Shown here piece after piece: positions 10,395 through 22,690 of a stretch of 64,000 nucleotides of DNA (position 1 is the stretch's first letter; each line of letters begins with the position of its first letter). The notes under the pieces are model-generated. The model saw nothing but the letters and a program-made list of their open reading frames with translations, searched no databases and was not told where the DNA came from. The stretch is taken from contig JALQPE010001860.1 in NCBI GenBank assembly GCA_030407315.1, positions 1 through 64,000 on the forward strand, given 5' to 3'. The translations under genes were made by a program, and so were the position numbers. This stretch comes from Asparagopsis taxiformis. Lineage: Eukaryota; Rhodophyta; Florideophyceae; Bonnemaisoniales; Bonnemaisoniaceae.

Positions 10395-11889
10395 CTAGCG
10401 GGGTTTCCCCATTTTCGTGCCTTGTCCCACTTTCGTATAGGATTGACAATGATTCAAACCTTCTCCGGGTTCTTCGAGGTGTACCTTTCTTCCGAACAGC
10501 TGTTCATTTCATCTCTTCTCTTTGGATTCGAGAGAACCTTGCACAAATTGTGGATTAGTGTCAACTAGTAGGCAACTAATAAGATGGTATCCGTCTCTTT
10601 TTAACCAGGCCACTGTAATAGTTTATGGTGCCTATATTTTCTTACCGTTACATCTTATCGAAAACTTCACACTGACTAGTGTCCTACCTAACTCAAGGAA
10701 CAGGTGACTTGATTTCCCATGCTGGGTTCTTCAGCGAGCTTTAATGCCTCCAACGATTCCTGCTTCCTTTTCTGAATGAAATACACGAATCATTTACAAT
10801 TTAGCTTCAGTACATGGTATAATAGGCCTCAATAGTAATCTTGTTATGGTAATAAACTATATATAGATGAGAACACGGTTGCAATTCTCTTTCGGATTGT
10901 CTACTACTCTAATTTACAGCATTTATTCGATGTTTCTCCTTCAGTATGCAGCTAAACATCAATACCAAGACTTTTAGGTTGGTTTGACATTGCGTAGGGG
11001 CATGATTTCTATTTCTGCTAATTTATCACGTCCAGAAAATTTGACAGATCATCCGCTGCCAAATCATCTGCCTTCCAGTTACGATGAGGTCATTATGAGT
11101 GGATGAACTGTCTATTTAAGGCTGTTGATGCGCGACGTATAGGACCATTTCATCATCTGGTTATCATGAAGATGACAGGTAAGGCTGGTACGTTGTCGAG
11201 TAGGTATCTTTCCCCTCTCTCATTTCTTTCCACATGTTTTCCATGGAAGACAGTGCACTAACCATGAGTATCGTTCTTCACTGATCCTATTCTAGTCTAT
11301 TGATTTGAATGGCTTCTGGCATATGTATTGCTTAAGCAATACATATGCCAGAAACCGTTCAAATCAATAGACTAGAATAGGATCAGTTTTCGTCATTCCA
11401 ACCTACAACCAATACTGTTGCACGCAAAAATAGTTCAATGATGGTAAGTTTGTTCATTCCATTCATACTCATGTTCTTCTCATCCTTTACAATACTTTTC
11501 TATATCCGATTGCTAACCTGTTGCAAATCATCTGTAATGGTGTTTATTTCCCTCCTGTCTGAACATCACATGTAGTTTTGAAACAGCAAGGAACTCGATT
11601 TGCTTGCACAATAGTCCTGGTTGTAGAGATAGTAAGATTTTAGATACGATAGTTCGATTTTATGAGTAGTCTAGTCTAATGATAGAACTGAAACAATCCT
11701 TCAGGCATCATTGTCCTTGCTACATAAAAATTCTGACATCCTTTTAGATCACACTTGGTTATCCCTATACACTTCTATGAAGACCACCGAGAGAGATACT
11801 CCATTCTGCCCGACATTTCGTAGCCAGATGCCTAAACATGCGGCTGGAATGGCATTTCCACCTGATTCTATCGTCCTGAACATCAATAG
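10395..11889. other. Gene-free interior of the CACTA-like element (copy 1)
   Basis: AT-rich sequence with no convincing coding frame. The only structured feature I see is the 108-bp palindrome at 11280-11387. An untranslated region or remnants of a second transposon gene could be hidden here, but no motif supports this. The same sequence recurs at about 18,145-19,639. Confidence 0.6.
11280..11387. repeat. 108-bp near-perfect palindrome (copy 1)
   Basis: Two 54-base arms meet without a spacer at CTTAAG. The arms pair throughout except two positions: 11310/11357 (T-G) and 11313/11354 (C-A). RNA from either strand would fold into one long hairpin, with one of the two positions a G-U wobble on each strand. 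No flanking target duplication is obvious. Confidence 0.95.
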
Positions 11890-13099
11890 TAGGCACTAGA
11901 AAGTATTACCCTAGGCATCATATTCTACTACTTTCCCGTTCTGTCCGAGTCAGTACCGCCAGGCACTACAATTTACTGGTTCAGTATAGACTTCCCGGCA
12001 GTAAATTGTACTGTCTCAAGCACTAGTTCCAGGTAGTGAAATGTACTGCCACAGGTAGCACTTCCAGGTAGTACACTGCACTGCCACAGGCAGTAACTGG
12101 TACTGTCCTATGCCCCTGTCGAGTACAACACTATCAGACAGTACTTTACGCTGATCTGGACAGCTCTATAATACATCAAAATCTACTACTTTTTGTAGTG
12201 TTGTGGGGCAGCAATTCACATATCCTGGAGCAGTACAGCGTGGTAGTGATTTACACATACGCAAGTAGTAGAGCACGGCAGCACTTTCCACCACGGCAAG
12301 TAGCACGGTACGGTAGCACTTTTCGTATCATAAAGCAGTACTATCAGGCAGCTTTTCCAGAGACTATCAGCACCTCATTTCATTGCTTTCACACATTTCG
12401 TCAGACATCATAATTTACTGTCCCCACTCGCTTCCACAGGCAGTAGAATACACAGCCTCGAAGCATGTCTGCTGTCATCATATTCCACTGCATTACTCTA
12501 CTGCCAGAACATAGACTTGTCACTACCTGTAAGTACAAAAAAAAGCAGCACCACACAGCAGCATAAATTACTGCTTTGTCCAATAATAGAATACAGTACA
12601 TTTCTCTGCCTCTGCCATGACCTGCAGGCAGTATCATACAGTACATCGGGGCACTACCTAAATATAGCAAAATGTGCTGCCGTCATTCGGGCCCGCAGCC
12701 AGCACAGCACGCTGCCGGAAACACTAGCTTCTACTGCCACACGGTGCATCCCTCGCCACCAAATAGTACTGCCGTGGGCCATATTCCTGGACAGCATATT
12801 TTACTCCCTCCCCGTGCTGCCCAAGTCAGCACAATATACTACTTTATTTTACAGGCCAATGTAGCACAAATCACTGCCAAAAAGACAATCTAAATCCAGC
12901 AACTATCACTGCCTCCCACCACTGCCTCACGTCATACATCCAGGCAGTACTTTCTACTGCATTCGGCAGCACATGGCCACTGCCTCCGGGCAGTGCACTG
13001 TACTGCCGGCAAGTAGGGCATTAATTTATATTTTTACAGTACTAAATTTTACTGCCTCAGGCAGTAAATTTTACTGCCGTACAGTACTGCCCCAGGCCC
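11890..13099. repeat. Subterminal short-repeat zone of the CACTA-like element (copy 1)
   Basis: Dozens of short motifs (CAGTA, TACTGCC, GGCAGTA, AGGCAGTA) occur in both orientations at irregular spacing of 15-40 bp, with a last palindrome TTTACTGCCTCAGGCAGTAAA near 13,050-13,070. Open frames here are repeat artefacts. Clustering near one end of a transposase-bearing element matches the subterminal binding-site arrays of CACTA elements. Confidence 0.65.
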
Positions 13100-13227
13100 G
13101 ATTTCAGACACAGTAGTGCAGCTCGATTGCACTGCTGGCCAGCCCAGAAATTCTACAATTTCAGTGAGAAGAAAATTGTAAAAAATCAACGATTTGGGGG
13201 GTCGAAAGTGCCGTACGGCACACCCCA

Positions 13228-13263
13228 TCTCAAAAACATGTTCACATGTGCATGTTTTTGAGA
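13228..13263. repeat. Inverted repeat hairpin, 13-bp stem, 10-nt loop
   Basis: TCTCAAAAACATG and CATGTTTTTGAGA flank TTCACATGTG. It lies inside the flank after the transposon end. In unit 2 (20978-21012) one T of the right arm is missing, which breaks the perfect pairing. There is no coding context and the role is unknown. Confidence 0.8.
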
Positions 13264-13317
13264 ATAGCCCAAATTTTAATTCAAATCAGGGTGTCTAATT
13301 TGGCCACAACGGCCCCA

Positions 13318-13442
13318 GGAACCGACCGCCGCCCCGATCGGGGGCTATCACTGGCGTCTGTAAGCACCAGCTGTAAGCCGGAACCGGCCGCCGCCCCGAT
13401 CGGGGCTATCACTGTCTTATAGAAATAAGCACCAACTGTAAG
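13318..13442. repeat. Tandem pair of about 62-bp repeats
   Basis: Two adjacent units start GGAACCG(A/G)CCGCCGCCCC and share GATCGGGG, CTATCACTG and TAAGCACCA(G/A)CTGTAAG. They differ by small indels and a few substitutions. The pair recurs in unit 2 at 21067-21191. Confidence 0.85.
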
Positions 13443-14438
13443 TCAAAATCGCGTCTCAGGAAGGGTCGATTTCAGGCTCAACACGTCAGGGACAGGTCTT
13501 GGTCCTTGTTTCATCATGGTCCCGCCCCACTCTCTCACGACCAACCTGAAATGGACGTCCGGTGGATGTCCAGCTCGATTGCATTGCTAGCCAGCCCAGA
13601 AATTCTAAAATTTCCGAAAAATCAATTTGGTGGCCCAGCATCTCCTGTGCCGAAAATTCCCGCACTCACTTCTGATATACGTCCAGAAGTGTTTCGCACT
13701 TGTACGCATCAGGGAAGGCGTCATGGAAGGTTGAGACTACGCTACTTGTGTACCGCGTAGTCTGAAATAGCGAGTAGTGTTTGTTGTATAGTTGTGGAGT
13801 ATGCGTCTGGTGGTTTGTAAAGATTGCAGAACGGGATAGGGATGTGGGTGGCCCTATTTTCTGAATACATGAATACAAATATTGACAAAGCGGAAAGGCA
13901 TACGCTCATAGATGTTTGAGATTGCATAGTAGAGAAAATATTTACATCGAAATTTACATGGAGCTGATGGAGGTTTTAAGGATGAGGTATGAGAGGAAGA
14001 AAATTCTTCTGTGGTATGAGGATGTGTTCTGTGGGGGGATGCAATCTTGGGATGGTACAGGGGGAGGTGGAAATGTACGGAGTGCGGGTTTAGATTGGAG
14101 TGTGATTCGGAGAGGAGTGCCGACGAGCATATTATGGGGATTGGGGAGACGCTGCGGGTGTTGGGATAGTGAGGGCGGAGGAGGTGTTTAGGTAGGACCG
14201 TAGGAGGGTGCGGTTGAAGGCCCCGAGAGGAGGGGTTTATTTAGGAAAGTGAGGAGAAAGAGGCGGGAAGGGGGTGGCGTCTGTTCTGGTTGTGGTGAGT
14301 GGGGATGTGATGGAGAAGAAGGGGGTTATTGTATTTGGGGAGGGAGGGGAGTGGGAGGATGGGTGCGAAGTGGGGGGTTGATATGTGTTTCAGTGGGTTG
14401 TCGTTTTGCTCGTAGCAACTTCTAGGTCGGAAGACCAG

Positions 14439-15102
14439 TGTGGAACGATAGTTCGTTAGACGTAGTAGCTGGTACGAGCCAGTGGACACGCTGTCCTTAC
14501 GAAACGAAACGAACAGTCCACCCGCTGGTGTTTTGACTGTATGTTAGGTAGAACGGTAGAGATAGGTTAGCGAGTAGACACGAGCGTCACGACGCAACAA
14601 TCCACGCGAGGATTACGTTAGCAAACGAGGTGGTACGTCACCGGAGGCGCTCTCAACCAAGCCCGGAGGCACTACACGCAATCAGCCTTACGTGCGGCGA
14701 TGGGTAGGGAGTACGCAGCTCGACGGAGACGAAGCCTCGTTAGGCAGAACGTAAAACGTAAAACGTAGAAGTCAGTCGTAGACTAGAGCCGTTGCTCGTT
14801 CGATGTATTGTCCCCTTTCCCTCCCGGCACGATGCTAATACCTATATAGCCACGATGGCATCGCTTTACAGTGTAAACACTGCTTCGTAATGTCCCCGAA
14901 TGGGAAAGGACCTTGTGGGTCACACGAAGGGACTCGTTGGTCCGTTGGCCGTTGCCAGTACGTTCGTTGCACACGTGTGCCGGTTGCGCGCGCGCATGCG
15001 CCAGCAATGTTCGTGCATTGCTGTCGCCGGTCGTATCCGCCGAAATTCGAATTCCGCGGAAACGTAAATATTTGCAATTTCGGAATTGCCACGTATACTA
15101 CA
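14439..15102 (-). repeat. Gypsy LTR in duplication unit 2
   Basis: Identical, as far as I can read, to the LTR at 6689-7352. Here it is not followed by a retroelement body: only 46 bp of leader (14393-14438) remains before the duplication junction. It therefore looks like a solo LTR but arose by duplication, not by LTR-LTR recombination. Confidence 0.8.
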
Positions 15103-16130
15103 ACCTGTCTGGTCCTGAGAAAAGTTTCAGAAGCTTTACGTATCCTTGCCATCATGACGGTTTCTTCTGCCGGAACATTTTTCGCGTCTTCAACAGATTC
15201 CCCTCGCCACCGCGTGATTGGACAGTGGGTGCTCACCATAGTACTGCTCCTCTCTGATATGAGATGGAATACAGGACTTAAGAAGCATCTTTTTGCTGCC
15301 TCTTCTGTCGCATGTGGACTCTCCGAAATTCCTTTTCCTAGTGCAAAATACACGCGTCTGCAATCGGCAGACGTCCATTGTTTTGTATTGTGACCTACCG
15401 CACCCAGCGTGATGGCTATTCGTGCGAGCCAGTCATCGGCCATGATGAGCTCCATTGATGACAGATGTTCATTCTTATGGTTCGAGTTTCGAACCCCTCT
15501 TTTAAGAGGCTGGTGCATTCTCTCGAATAAAAGCTCTTCCACATGTTTCGCAGCTCCAAAAGCTGGTAATGTATGTACGCAAAATTCTATCAACCGATGC
15601 AAGTTCGGTTTGTCCAGATGTTTCATTGCAATAGGATCCTTCTTGCATACCTCATGCAGTTCTTTCATATAGTCTGAAACAAGAGCTAGAATGTGGTCAT
15701 GGCGTCCGCCATTCTCGGCCTCGAACCTCCTGGTTGACTCAAGTCCATCTATCCACCATGTTGGGATGAATCGAATGCTGGCAACAACCATTTGAAACTT
15801 TTTCAGCAAACGAAGAATACGTTCAAGTTTTTCATACCCGTCCCAAGAGTTCCCGATGACGATACGAAATGCCGAATAAAATGCTTGGGGAGCTACAACG
15901 AGAACAGCGAATATATCGCTCATGTTCATCGATAATAGGTAGTTCTGCCCGAATACCTGACTCTGACTACTCAAACAGAACATTCGGAGGGTATTCAGTA
16001 GAACTGTTTCCGCAACATTTCGAATTACAGGTGTTGCTGCAGTGATTGTCGCATTCATCACATCTTGAGCCAGTCCGGAGAGCAGATGGTCTGGGGAAAC
16101 TACAGCAGAGCGATATGGATCGAATTGACA
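14835..16130 (-). pseudogene. Transposase C-terminal fragment fused to LTR sequence (copy 2)
   Basis: Same as 7085-8380. The frame runs from the DPYRSAVVSPDHLL segment through the helical region into the LTR at 15102. Confidence 0.65.
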
Positions 16131-17143
16131 AGGAACAACTGGAACTCCTTCTTGTTTGTAGGAACTCCTCTCCGCACACGATTAAGGGATTCACTCAAAT
16201 TATGGAGTGCCTTATTCTCAATCGGATCTAGGCTTAGTCCAAGAACTTTGAGCTGATCTTGTGATGCGACTTCCCTCACAAGCTTGTTTCGGTGCATTCC
16301 TCGGGCATGCGTACTCATCTGACTGTTTAGCAATGCTGTGTATGCATTTCGTGAACCTCCACTGCTGCTCATATCTTGCTTTTCGAAAATGCAGCTATGG
16401 CATGGTGTATTACTGGTGTGTCCACGGACATCCAGAGTATGCGAAACAGCTGGGTAATCTCCGATAAATCCAACAGGATCCAGGAATATGACCACGTCTT
16501 CTCCATTTGCATCTTTCGCTGGAAAACCGTCTGTACTTCCCTTCACAATGTCGGGTACAACTCTCTCAATTACAACATTTGTTGAAACTCCCGGGGGAAC
16601 GAATCCAAGAACGCGGACTGCGTAGAAGCTTGCTCTCTTGCTTGGCTGTATGCCTAATGGAAGCATATAGCAGCCACCAAAACTTCCTTTCCGGCTTGTG
16701 AACGGCTGGAAGTCATCAGCATATAGCAGAAATCGGTATACGATATATTTCCTGCCATCTGAAAGATTCCCCTCACTGCAGGCATCCATACGTTTAGAGC
16801 CGGGGTGCCATCTAGACCTCTTGTCTGGAGCTCCTATGAGCTGGACGTCTTTCACCCGAATTTGTTCGCGATGTAGCTGCCCAGTTGCTCCCCTTGTGGA
16901 GCAAATGAGAAAAGTCGCATTTTCAGAGCGTCCCTTTTTCAGATGTCTGTTCACGAGTAGTAACTCTTCAAATGTGCTCCCATCAGACTTACTTTTTGGC
17001 CGAAACAGAGTGATAGCGTCACCTGCCCGAATATCATTGTTGCAATGTTCTCCGTCGAGCGTTGTGGTGGAGACGACACGCCTCGCATTTCTTTTCTCAG
17101 TTTCTTCCATTGCATCGATTTGCGGGCCTATCACATCTTCCAT
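16100..17143 (-). pseudogene. Transposase core fragment, tnp2-like (copy 2)
   Basis: Same 347-residue frame as 8350-9393, including the frame break at its 3' end. A break shared by both copies is unlikely to be a random read error in one of them, unless both copies were assembled from the same reads. Confidence 0.65.
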
Positions 17144-17436
17144 ATTTGATTCTTATTGTTCTTCTCCGGTTGCAAGATAACTTGCAATGATGATAGCTTC
17201 AATTCTCCAGTCACTCCTTGCTGCAAAACTTCTTCTGCTCCTAGAATTCTTTCCAATTTCGATGTTCTTTCCCTGTTTCGTTCTGGCTCCTCCCAGCTTA
17301 GCCACCAGGGCCTCTTGATTTGTCGTCAGCATACATATGATCCTCAACTCGTCTCCATGTCGGGCGTATACCTTTCTGTGCATCTTGTGACCGTCATGAT
17401 CTGATGCACTTACCGAAATGCGATGGAATGGGTCAT

Positions 17437-18144
17437 TCAGAACAGCTGAACGGCATTTGACAATGAAAGAGTTTTCAATACTTTCTGAAGCAATTTGATA
17501 TGCTTCATCTTCTCTTTCATCACTATTATCCCTTTACTAGACTTTATGCAGTCCAGAATGGGTCCGGTCTGTATATCCCTTTCCGCCCATGTGCTCGGTA
17601 GCACGACTCGTACCGATGTAGTACAATGAGCTCTACGGCTACTAGACAGTCCTGGAGACATCTTTCCAAGCCTAGAGCCGCTTTTTGTTACATCTATTTC
17701 ACACGTTGTATCCATGCTTTGTGGGAAACATGTTTTCAGAATGAACGGTAAAATGACTTTCCTCATGTACGAGTCGCTAGGTGCTTGATCCGAAATGTCC
17801 CGCTTGAAATTAGACATCTCACGCATACCTTCATAGTCCTTGCGTTTCATCCGTAGCGTTCCACTAAGCAATATTATTGCAGAGAATACTGGCCAGGTCA
17901 GCAGTTTATCCACAAGTCCGCGGTCATCTTCCGCTGCCTCTTCTCCGTCGTGGTCATCACAGCTCTCGGCCGAGCTTTCCTCAGAGCCTATCGTTTCTTC
18001 TTCTCTGGTAACTTTTCCAGCCTCAAAAAATGCAATGTGCTCTTCTCCATTGCCACTAGAAATATTCTCTTCTTCAGCAGATGCTTTTCCGACGTTTTCG
18101 TCCGGTATATCGGCGTGAACCTCGAATAAATGTTTCGTTCGAAA
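17437..18144 (-). pseudogene. Transposase N-terminal part (copy 2)
   Basis: Same sequence as the frame at 9687-10394: acidic leader followed by the DKLLTWPVF segment. No independent information. Confidence 0.4.
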
Positions 18145-19639
18145 CTAGCGGGGTTTCCCCATTTTCGTGCCTTGTCCCACTTTCGTATAGGATTGACAAT
18201 GATTCAAACCTTCTCCGGGTTCTTCGAGGTGTACCTTTCTTCCGAACAGCTGTTCATTTCATCTCTTCTCTTTGGATTCGAGAGAACCTTGCACAAATTG
18301 TGGATTAGTGTCAACTAGTAGGCAACTAATAAGATGGTATCCGTCTCTTTTTAACCAGGCCACTGTAATAGTTTATGGTGCCTATATTTTCTTACCGTTA
18401 CATCTTATCGAAAACTTCACACTGACTAGTGTCCTACCTAACTCAAGGAACAGGTGACTTGATTTCCCATGCTGGGTTCTTCAGCGAGCTTTAATGCCTC
18501 CAACGATTCCTGCTTCCTTTTCTGAATGAAATACACGAATCATTTACAATTTAGCTTCAGTACATGGTATAATAGGCCTCAATAGTAATCTTGTTATGGT
18601 AATAAACTATATATAGATGAGAACACGGTTGCAATTCTCTTTCGGATTGTCTACTACTCTAATTTACAGCATTTATTCGATGTTTCTCCTTCAGTATGCA
18701 GCTAAACATCAATACCAAGACTTTTAGGTTGGTTTGACATTGCGTAGGGGCATGATTTCTATTTCTGCTAATTTATCACGTCCAGAAAATTTGACAGATC
18801 ATCCGCTGCCAAATCATCTGCCTTCCAGTTACGATGAGGTCATTATGAGTGGATGAACTGTCTATTTAAGGCTGTTGATGCGCGACGTATAGGACCATTT
18901 CATCATCTGGTTATCATGAAGATGACAGGTAAGGCTGGTACGTTGTCGAGTAGGTATCTTTCCCCTCTCTCATTTCTTTCCACATGTTTTCCATGGAAGA
19001 CAGTGCACTAACCATGAGTATCGTTCTTCACTGATCCTATTCTAGTCTATTGATTTGAATGGCTTCTGGCATATGTATTGCTTAAGCAATACATATGCCA
19101 GAAACCGTTCAAATCAATAGACTAGAATAGGATCAGTTTTCGTCATTCCAACCTACAACCAATACTGTTGCACGCAAAAATAGTTCAATGATGGTAAGTT
19201 TGTTCATTCCATTCATACTCATGTTCTTCTCATCCTTTACAATACTTTTCTATATCCGATTGCTAACCTGTTGCAAATCATCTGTAATGGTGTTTATTTC
19301 CCTCCTGTCTGAACATCACATGTAGTTTTGAAACAGCAAGGAACTCGATTTGCTTGCACAATAGTCCTGGTTGTAGAGATAGTAAGATTTTAGATACGAT
19401 AGTTCGATTTTATGAGTAGTCTAGTCTAATGATAGAACTGAAACAATCCTTCAGGCATCATTGTCCTTGCTACATAAAAATTCTGACATCCTTTTAGATC
19501 ACACTTGGTTATCCCTATACACTTCTATGAAGACCACCGAGAGAGATACTCCATTCTGCCCGACATTTCGTAGCCAGATGCCTAAACATGCGGCTGGAAT
19601 GGCATTTCCACCTGATTCTATCGTCCTGAACATCAATAG
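18145..19639. other. Gene-free interior of the CACTA-like element (copy 2)
   Basis: Repeat of 10,395-11,889. Nothing coding is seen, and the palindrome at 19030-19137 is the only clear structure. Confidence 0.6.
19030..19137. repeat. 108-bp near-perfect palindrome (copy 2)
   Basis: Same as 11280-11387, centred on CTTAAG, with the same two mispaired positions. Confidence 0.95.
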
Positions 19640-20849
19640 TAGGCACTAGAAAGTATTACCCTAGGCATCATATTCTACTACTTTCCCGTTCTGTCCGAGT
19701 CAGTACCGCCAGGCACTACAATTTACTGGTTCAGTATAGACTTCCCGGCAGTAAATTGTACTGTCTCAAGCACTAGTTCCAGGTAGTGAAATGTACTGCC
19801 ACAGGTAGCACTTCCAGGTAGTACACTGCACTGCCACAGGCAGTAACTGGTACTGTCCTATGCCCCTGTCGAGTACAACACTATCAGACAGTACTTTACG
19901 CTGATCTGGACAGCTCTATAATACATCAAAATCTACTACTTTTTGTAGTGTTGTGGGGCAGCAATTCACATATCCTGGAGCAGTACAGCGTGGTAGTGAT
20001 TTACACATACGCAAGTAGTAGAGCACGGCAGCACTTTCCACCACGGCAAGTAGCACGGTACGGTAGCACTTTTCGTATCATAAAGCAGTACTATCAGGCA
20101 GCTTTTCCCAGAGACTATCAGCACCTCATTTCATTGCTTTCACACATTTCGTCAGACATCATAATTTACTGTCCCCACTCGCTTCCACAGGCAGTAGAAT
20201 ACACAGCCTCGAAGCATGTCTGCTGTCATCATATTCCACTGCATTACTCTACTGCCAGAACATAGACTTGTCACTACCTGTAAGTACAAAAAAAGCAGCA
20301 CCACACAGCAGCATAAATTACTGCTTTGTCCAATAATAGAATACAGTACATTTCTCTGCCTCTGCCATGACCTGCAGGCAGTATCATACAGTACATCGGG
20401 GCACTACCTAAATATAGCAAAATGTGCTGCCGTCATTCGGGCCCGCAGCCAGCACAGCACGCTGCCGGAAACACTAGCTTCTACTGCCACACGGTGCATC
20501 CCTCGCCACCAAATAGTACTGCCGTGGGCCATATTCCTGGACAGCATATTTTACTCCCTCCCCGTGCTGCCCAAGTCAGCACAATATACTACTTTATTTT
20601 ACAGGCCAATGTAGCACAAATCACTGCCAAAAAGACAATCTAAATCCAGCAACTATCACTGCCTCCCACCACTGCCTCACGTCATACATCCAGGCAGTAC
20701 TTTCTACTGCATTCGGCAGCACATGGCCACTGCCTCCGGGCAGTGCACTGTACTGCCGGCAAGTAGGGCATTAATTTATATTTTTACAGTACTAAATTTT
20801 ACTGCCTCAGGCAGTAAATTTTACTGCCGTACAGTACTGCCCCAGGCCC
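19640..20849. repeat. Subterminal short-repeat zone of the CACTA-like element (copy 2)
   Basis: Repeat of 11,890-13,099 with one extra C near 20,107 and one A fewer near 20,290. These indels change the lengths of chance frames, as expected for non-coding sequence. Confidence 0.65.
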
Positions 20850-22142
20850 GATTTCAGACACAGTAGTGCAGCTCGATTGCACTGCTGGCCAGCCCAGAAA
20901 TTCTACAATTTCAGTGAGAAGAAAATTGTAAAAAATCAACGATTTGGGGGGTCGAAAGTGCCGTACGGCACACCCCATCTCAAAAACATGTTCACATGTG
21001 CATGTTTTGAGAATAGCCCAAATTTTAATTCAAATCAGGGTGTCTAATTTGGCCACAACGGCCCCAGGAACCGACCGCCGCCCCGATCGGGGGCTATCAC
21101 TGGCGTCTGTAAGCACCAGCTGTAAGCCGGAACCGGCCGCCGCCCCGATCGGGGCTATCACTGTCTTATAGAAATAAGCACCAACTGTAAGTCAAAATCG
21201 CGTCTCAGGAAGGGTCGATTTCAGGCTCAACACGTCAGGGACAGGTCTTGGTCCTTGTTTCATCATGGTCCCGCCCCACTCTCTCACGACCAACCTGAAA
21301 TGGACGTCCGGTGGATGTCCAGCTCGATTGCATTGCTAGCCAGCCCAGAAATTCTAAAATTTCCGAAAAATCAATTTGGTGGCCCAGCATCTCCTGTGCC
21401 GAAAATTCCCGCACTCACTTCTGATATACGTCCAGAAGTGTTTCGCACTTGTACGCATCAGGGAAGGCGTCATGGAAGGTTGAGACTACGCTACTTGTGT
21501 ACCGCGTAGTCTGAAATAGCGAGTAGTGTTTGTTGTATAGTTGTGGAGTATGCGTCTGGTGGTTTGTAAAGATTGCAGAACGGGATAGGGATGTGGGTGG
21601 CCCTATTTTCTGAATACATGAATACAAATATTGACAAAGCGGAAAGGCATACGCTCATAGATGTTTGAGATTGCATAGTAGAGAAAATATTTACATCGAA
21701 ATTTACATGGAGCTGATGGAGGTTTTAAGGATGAGGTATGAGAGGAAGAAAATTCTTCTGTGGTATGAGGATGTGTTCTGTGGGGGGATGCAATCTTGGG
21801 ATGGTACAGGGGGAGGTGGAAATGTACGGAGTGCGGGTTTAGATTGGAGTGTGATTCGGAGAGGAGTGCCGACGAGCATATTATGGGGATTGGGGAGACG
21901 CTGCGGGGTGTTGGGATAGTGAGGGCGGAGGAGGTGTTTAGGTAGGACCGTAGGAGGGTGCGGTTGAAGGCCCCGAGAGGAGGGGTTTATTTAGGAAAGT
22001 GAGGAGAAAGAGGCGGGAAGGGGGTGGCGTCTGTTCTGGTTGTGGTGAGTGGGGATGTGATGGAGAAGAAGGGGGTTATTGTATTTGGGGAGGGAGGGGA
22101 GTGGGAGGATGGGTGCGAAGTGGGGGGTTGATATGTGTTTCA
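20850..22142. other. Gene-free repeat-bearing flank inside unit 2
   Basis: Repeat of 13,100-14,392, including the hairpin (20978-21012, one T short), the 62-bp pair (21067-21191) and the G-rich tract. It runs without a break into 22143 onward, the original right flank. Confidence 0.6.
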
Positions 22143-22690
22143 GAGCGGGGAGGTTTCTGGGGAGACGGCGGGGGTGCCACCCCGCAGTGCGGGAGCGTGG
22201 GCCGGTGGTGGTGGTGTATACGGTATCGAAGATGCGGATGGCGTGGGGGCATGGAGCAGCTGAGGGAGGGAGGGGTGGAGCAGGTCGGGTACGGGATGGG
22301 GAGTGAGAGGTTTTGGAAGAGTAAGCTGCAGGGGAAGTTTGTGGAGAGGGCGAAGGAGAGGGGTTGAAGGTACAGGAGAGAGGGTATTGAAGAACAATAC
22401 GTTGCAAAGGTGTTGGGGGAGAGCATGGTCGAGGAGATAGGGGTGTTTTTCCCTATTCTGAGGTAGTATGAGGACTGGTTATACGAAATCTGTACGGTAG
22501 AGCAGAAAAGTAGGTATGGAATGGAGGTGTGCACCGTGGAAGCGGGGATAGGTAGCTGAAAATGCGTGCTAGAGTGGTATTGGGGGTGTTTGAGGTACAG
22601 TACGGGGGAGGTGAGCACCAACTGGAAGGGGGTGTGAGCGAGAGGATGAAAAAATTAAAGACAAAATTGGAGTCGACCGACAAGGAAAAA
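22143..22690. other. G-rich gene-free sequence right of the duplication
   Basis: Continuation of the G-rich tract. Both minus-strand frames translate to Pro/Ser/Thr-rich low complexity, which reflects strand composition. I see no gene, promoter or structured RNA. Confidence 0.5.

Larger units (their letters stand above)
7353..13099 (-). mobile_element. CACTA/CMC-like DNA transposon, truncated (copy 1)
   Basis: Contains transposase frames on the minus strand (about 10,394 to 7,353), a gene-free middle (10,400-11,890), and a subterminal repeat zone (11,890-13,099) ending in CAGTACTGCCCCAGGCCC. The transposase fragments carry tnp2-family-like patterns. The 3' part of the gene is cut off by the gypsy LTR at 7352, so the opposite end of the element is lost from the duplicated block. 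CACTA elements move by cut and paste, with transposase acting on terminal and subterminal repeats. Related Plavaka-type elements would look similar; the exact family is not settled here. Confidence 0.6.
6643..14392. repeat. 7.75-kb tandem duplication, unit 1
   Basis: The unit begins at GTGGGTTGTCG inside the leader of the gypsy element and ends at ATATGTGTTTCA in a G-rich region. It carries 46 bp of retroelement leader, the 5' LTR, a transposase-bearing CACTA-like element and about 1.3 kb of flanking repeats. It is followed directly by a second copy. The junction shares at most one base with the sequence at the left border, so homologous recombination between repeats is not needed to explain it. 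Confidence 0.95.
13100..14392. other. Gene-free repeat-bearing flank inside unit 1
   Basis: No gene is supported. The stretch holds a 13-bp-stem hairpin (13228-13263), a tandem pair of about 62 bp (13318-13442), a second pair of similar segments (about 13,124-13,190 and 13,569-13,630, both around CAGCTCGATTGCA...CCAGCCCAGAAATTCTA), and from about 13,950 a G-rich, C-poor strand. The minus-strand frame over the G-rich part gives Pro/Ser/His-rich low-complexity protein and is not accepted as a gene. Confidence 0.6.
15103..20849 (-). mobile_element. CACTA/CMC-like DNA transposon, truncated (copy 2)
   Basis: This is the unit 2 copy of the element at 7353-13099, with the same broken transposase frames, gene-free middle, 108-bp palindrome and subterminal repeats. 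Shared defects show that the decay came before the duplication. Confidence 0.6.
14393..22142. repeat. 7.75-kb tandem duplication, unit 2
   Basis: This is a near-perfect copy of 6643-14392. Reading along both I see only single-base length differences: an extra C near 20,107, one A fewer in the A run near 20,290, one T fewer near 21,008, and an extra G near 21,906. I saw no substitutions. Sequence after 22142 (AGAGCGGGG...) continues what unit 1 lacks, so 22143 onward is the original right flank. Confidence 0.95.

Noticed and set aside
12517..12893. Plus-strand frames in the subterminal repeat zone
   Set aside because: Their lengths change between the two duplicate copies through single-base indels, as expected for non-coding DNA.
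21991..22407. Minus-strand frame of 138 codons, Pro/Ser-rich
   Set aside because: Low complexity caused by strand composition, and it crosses the duplication border.
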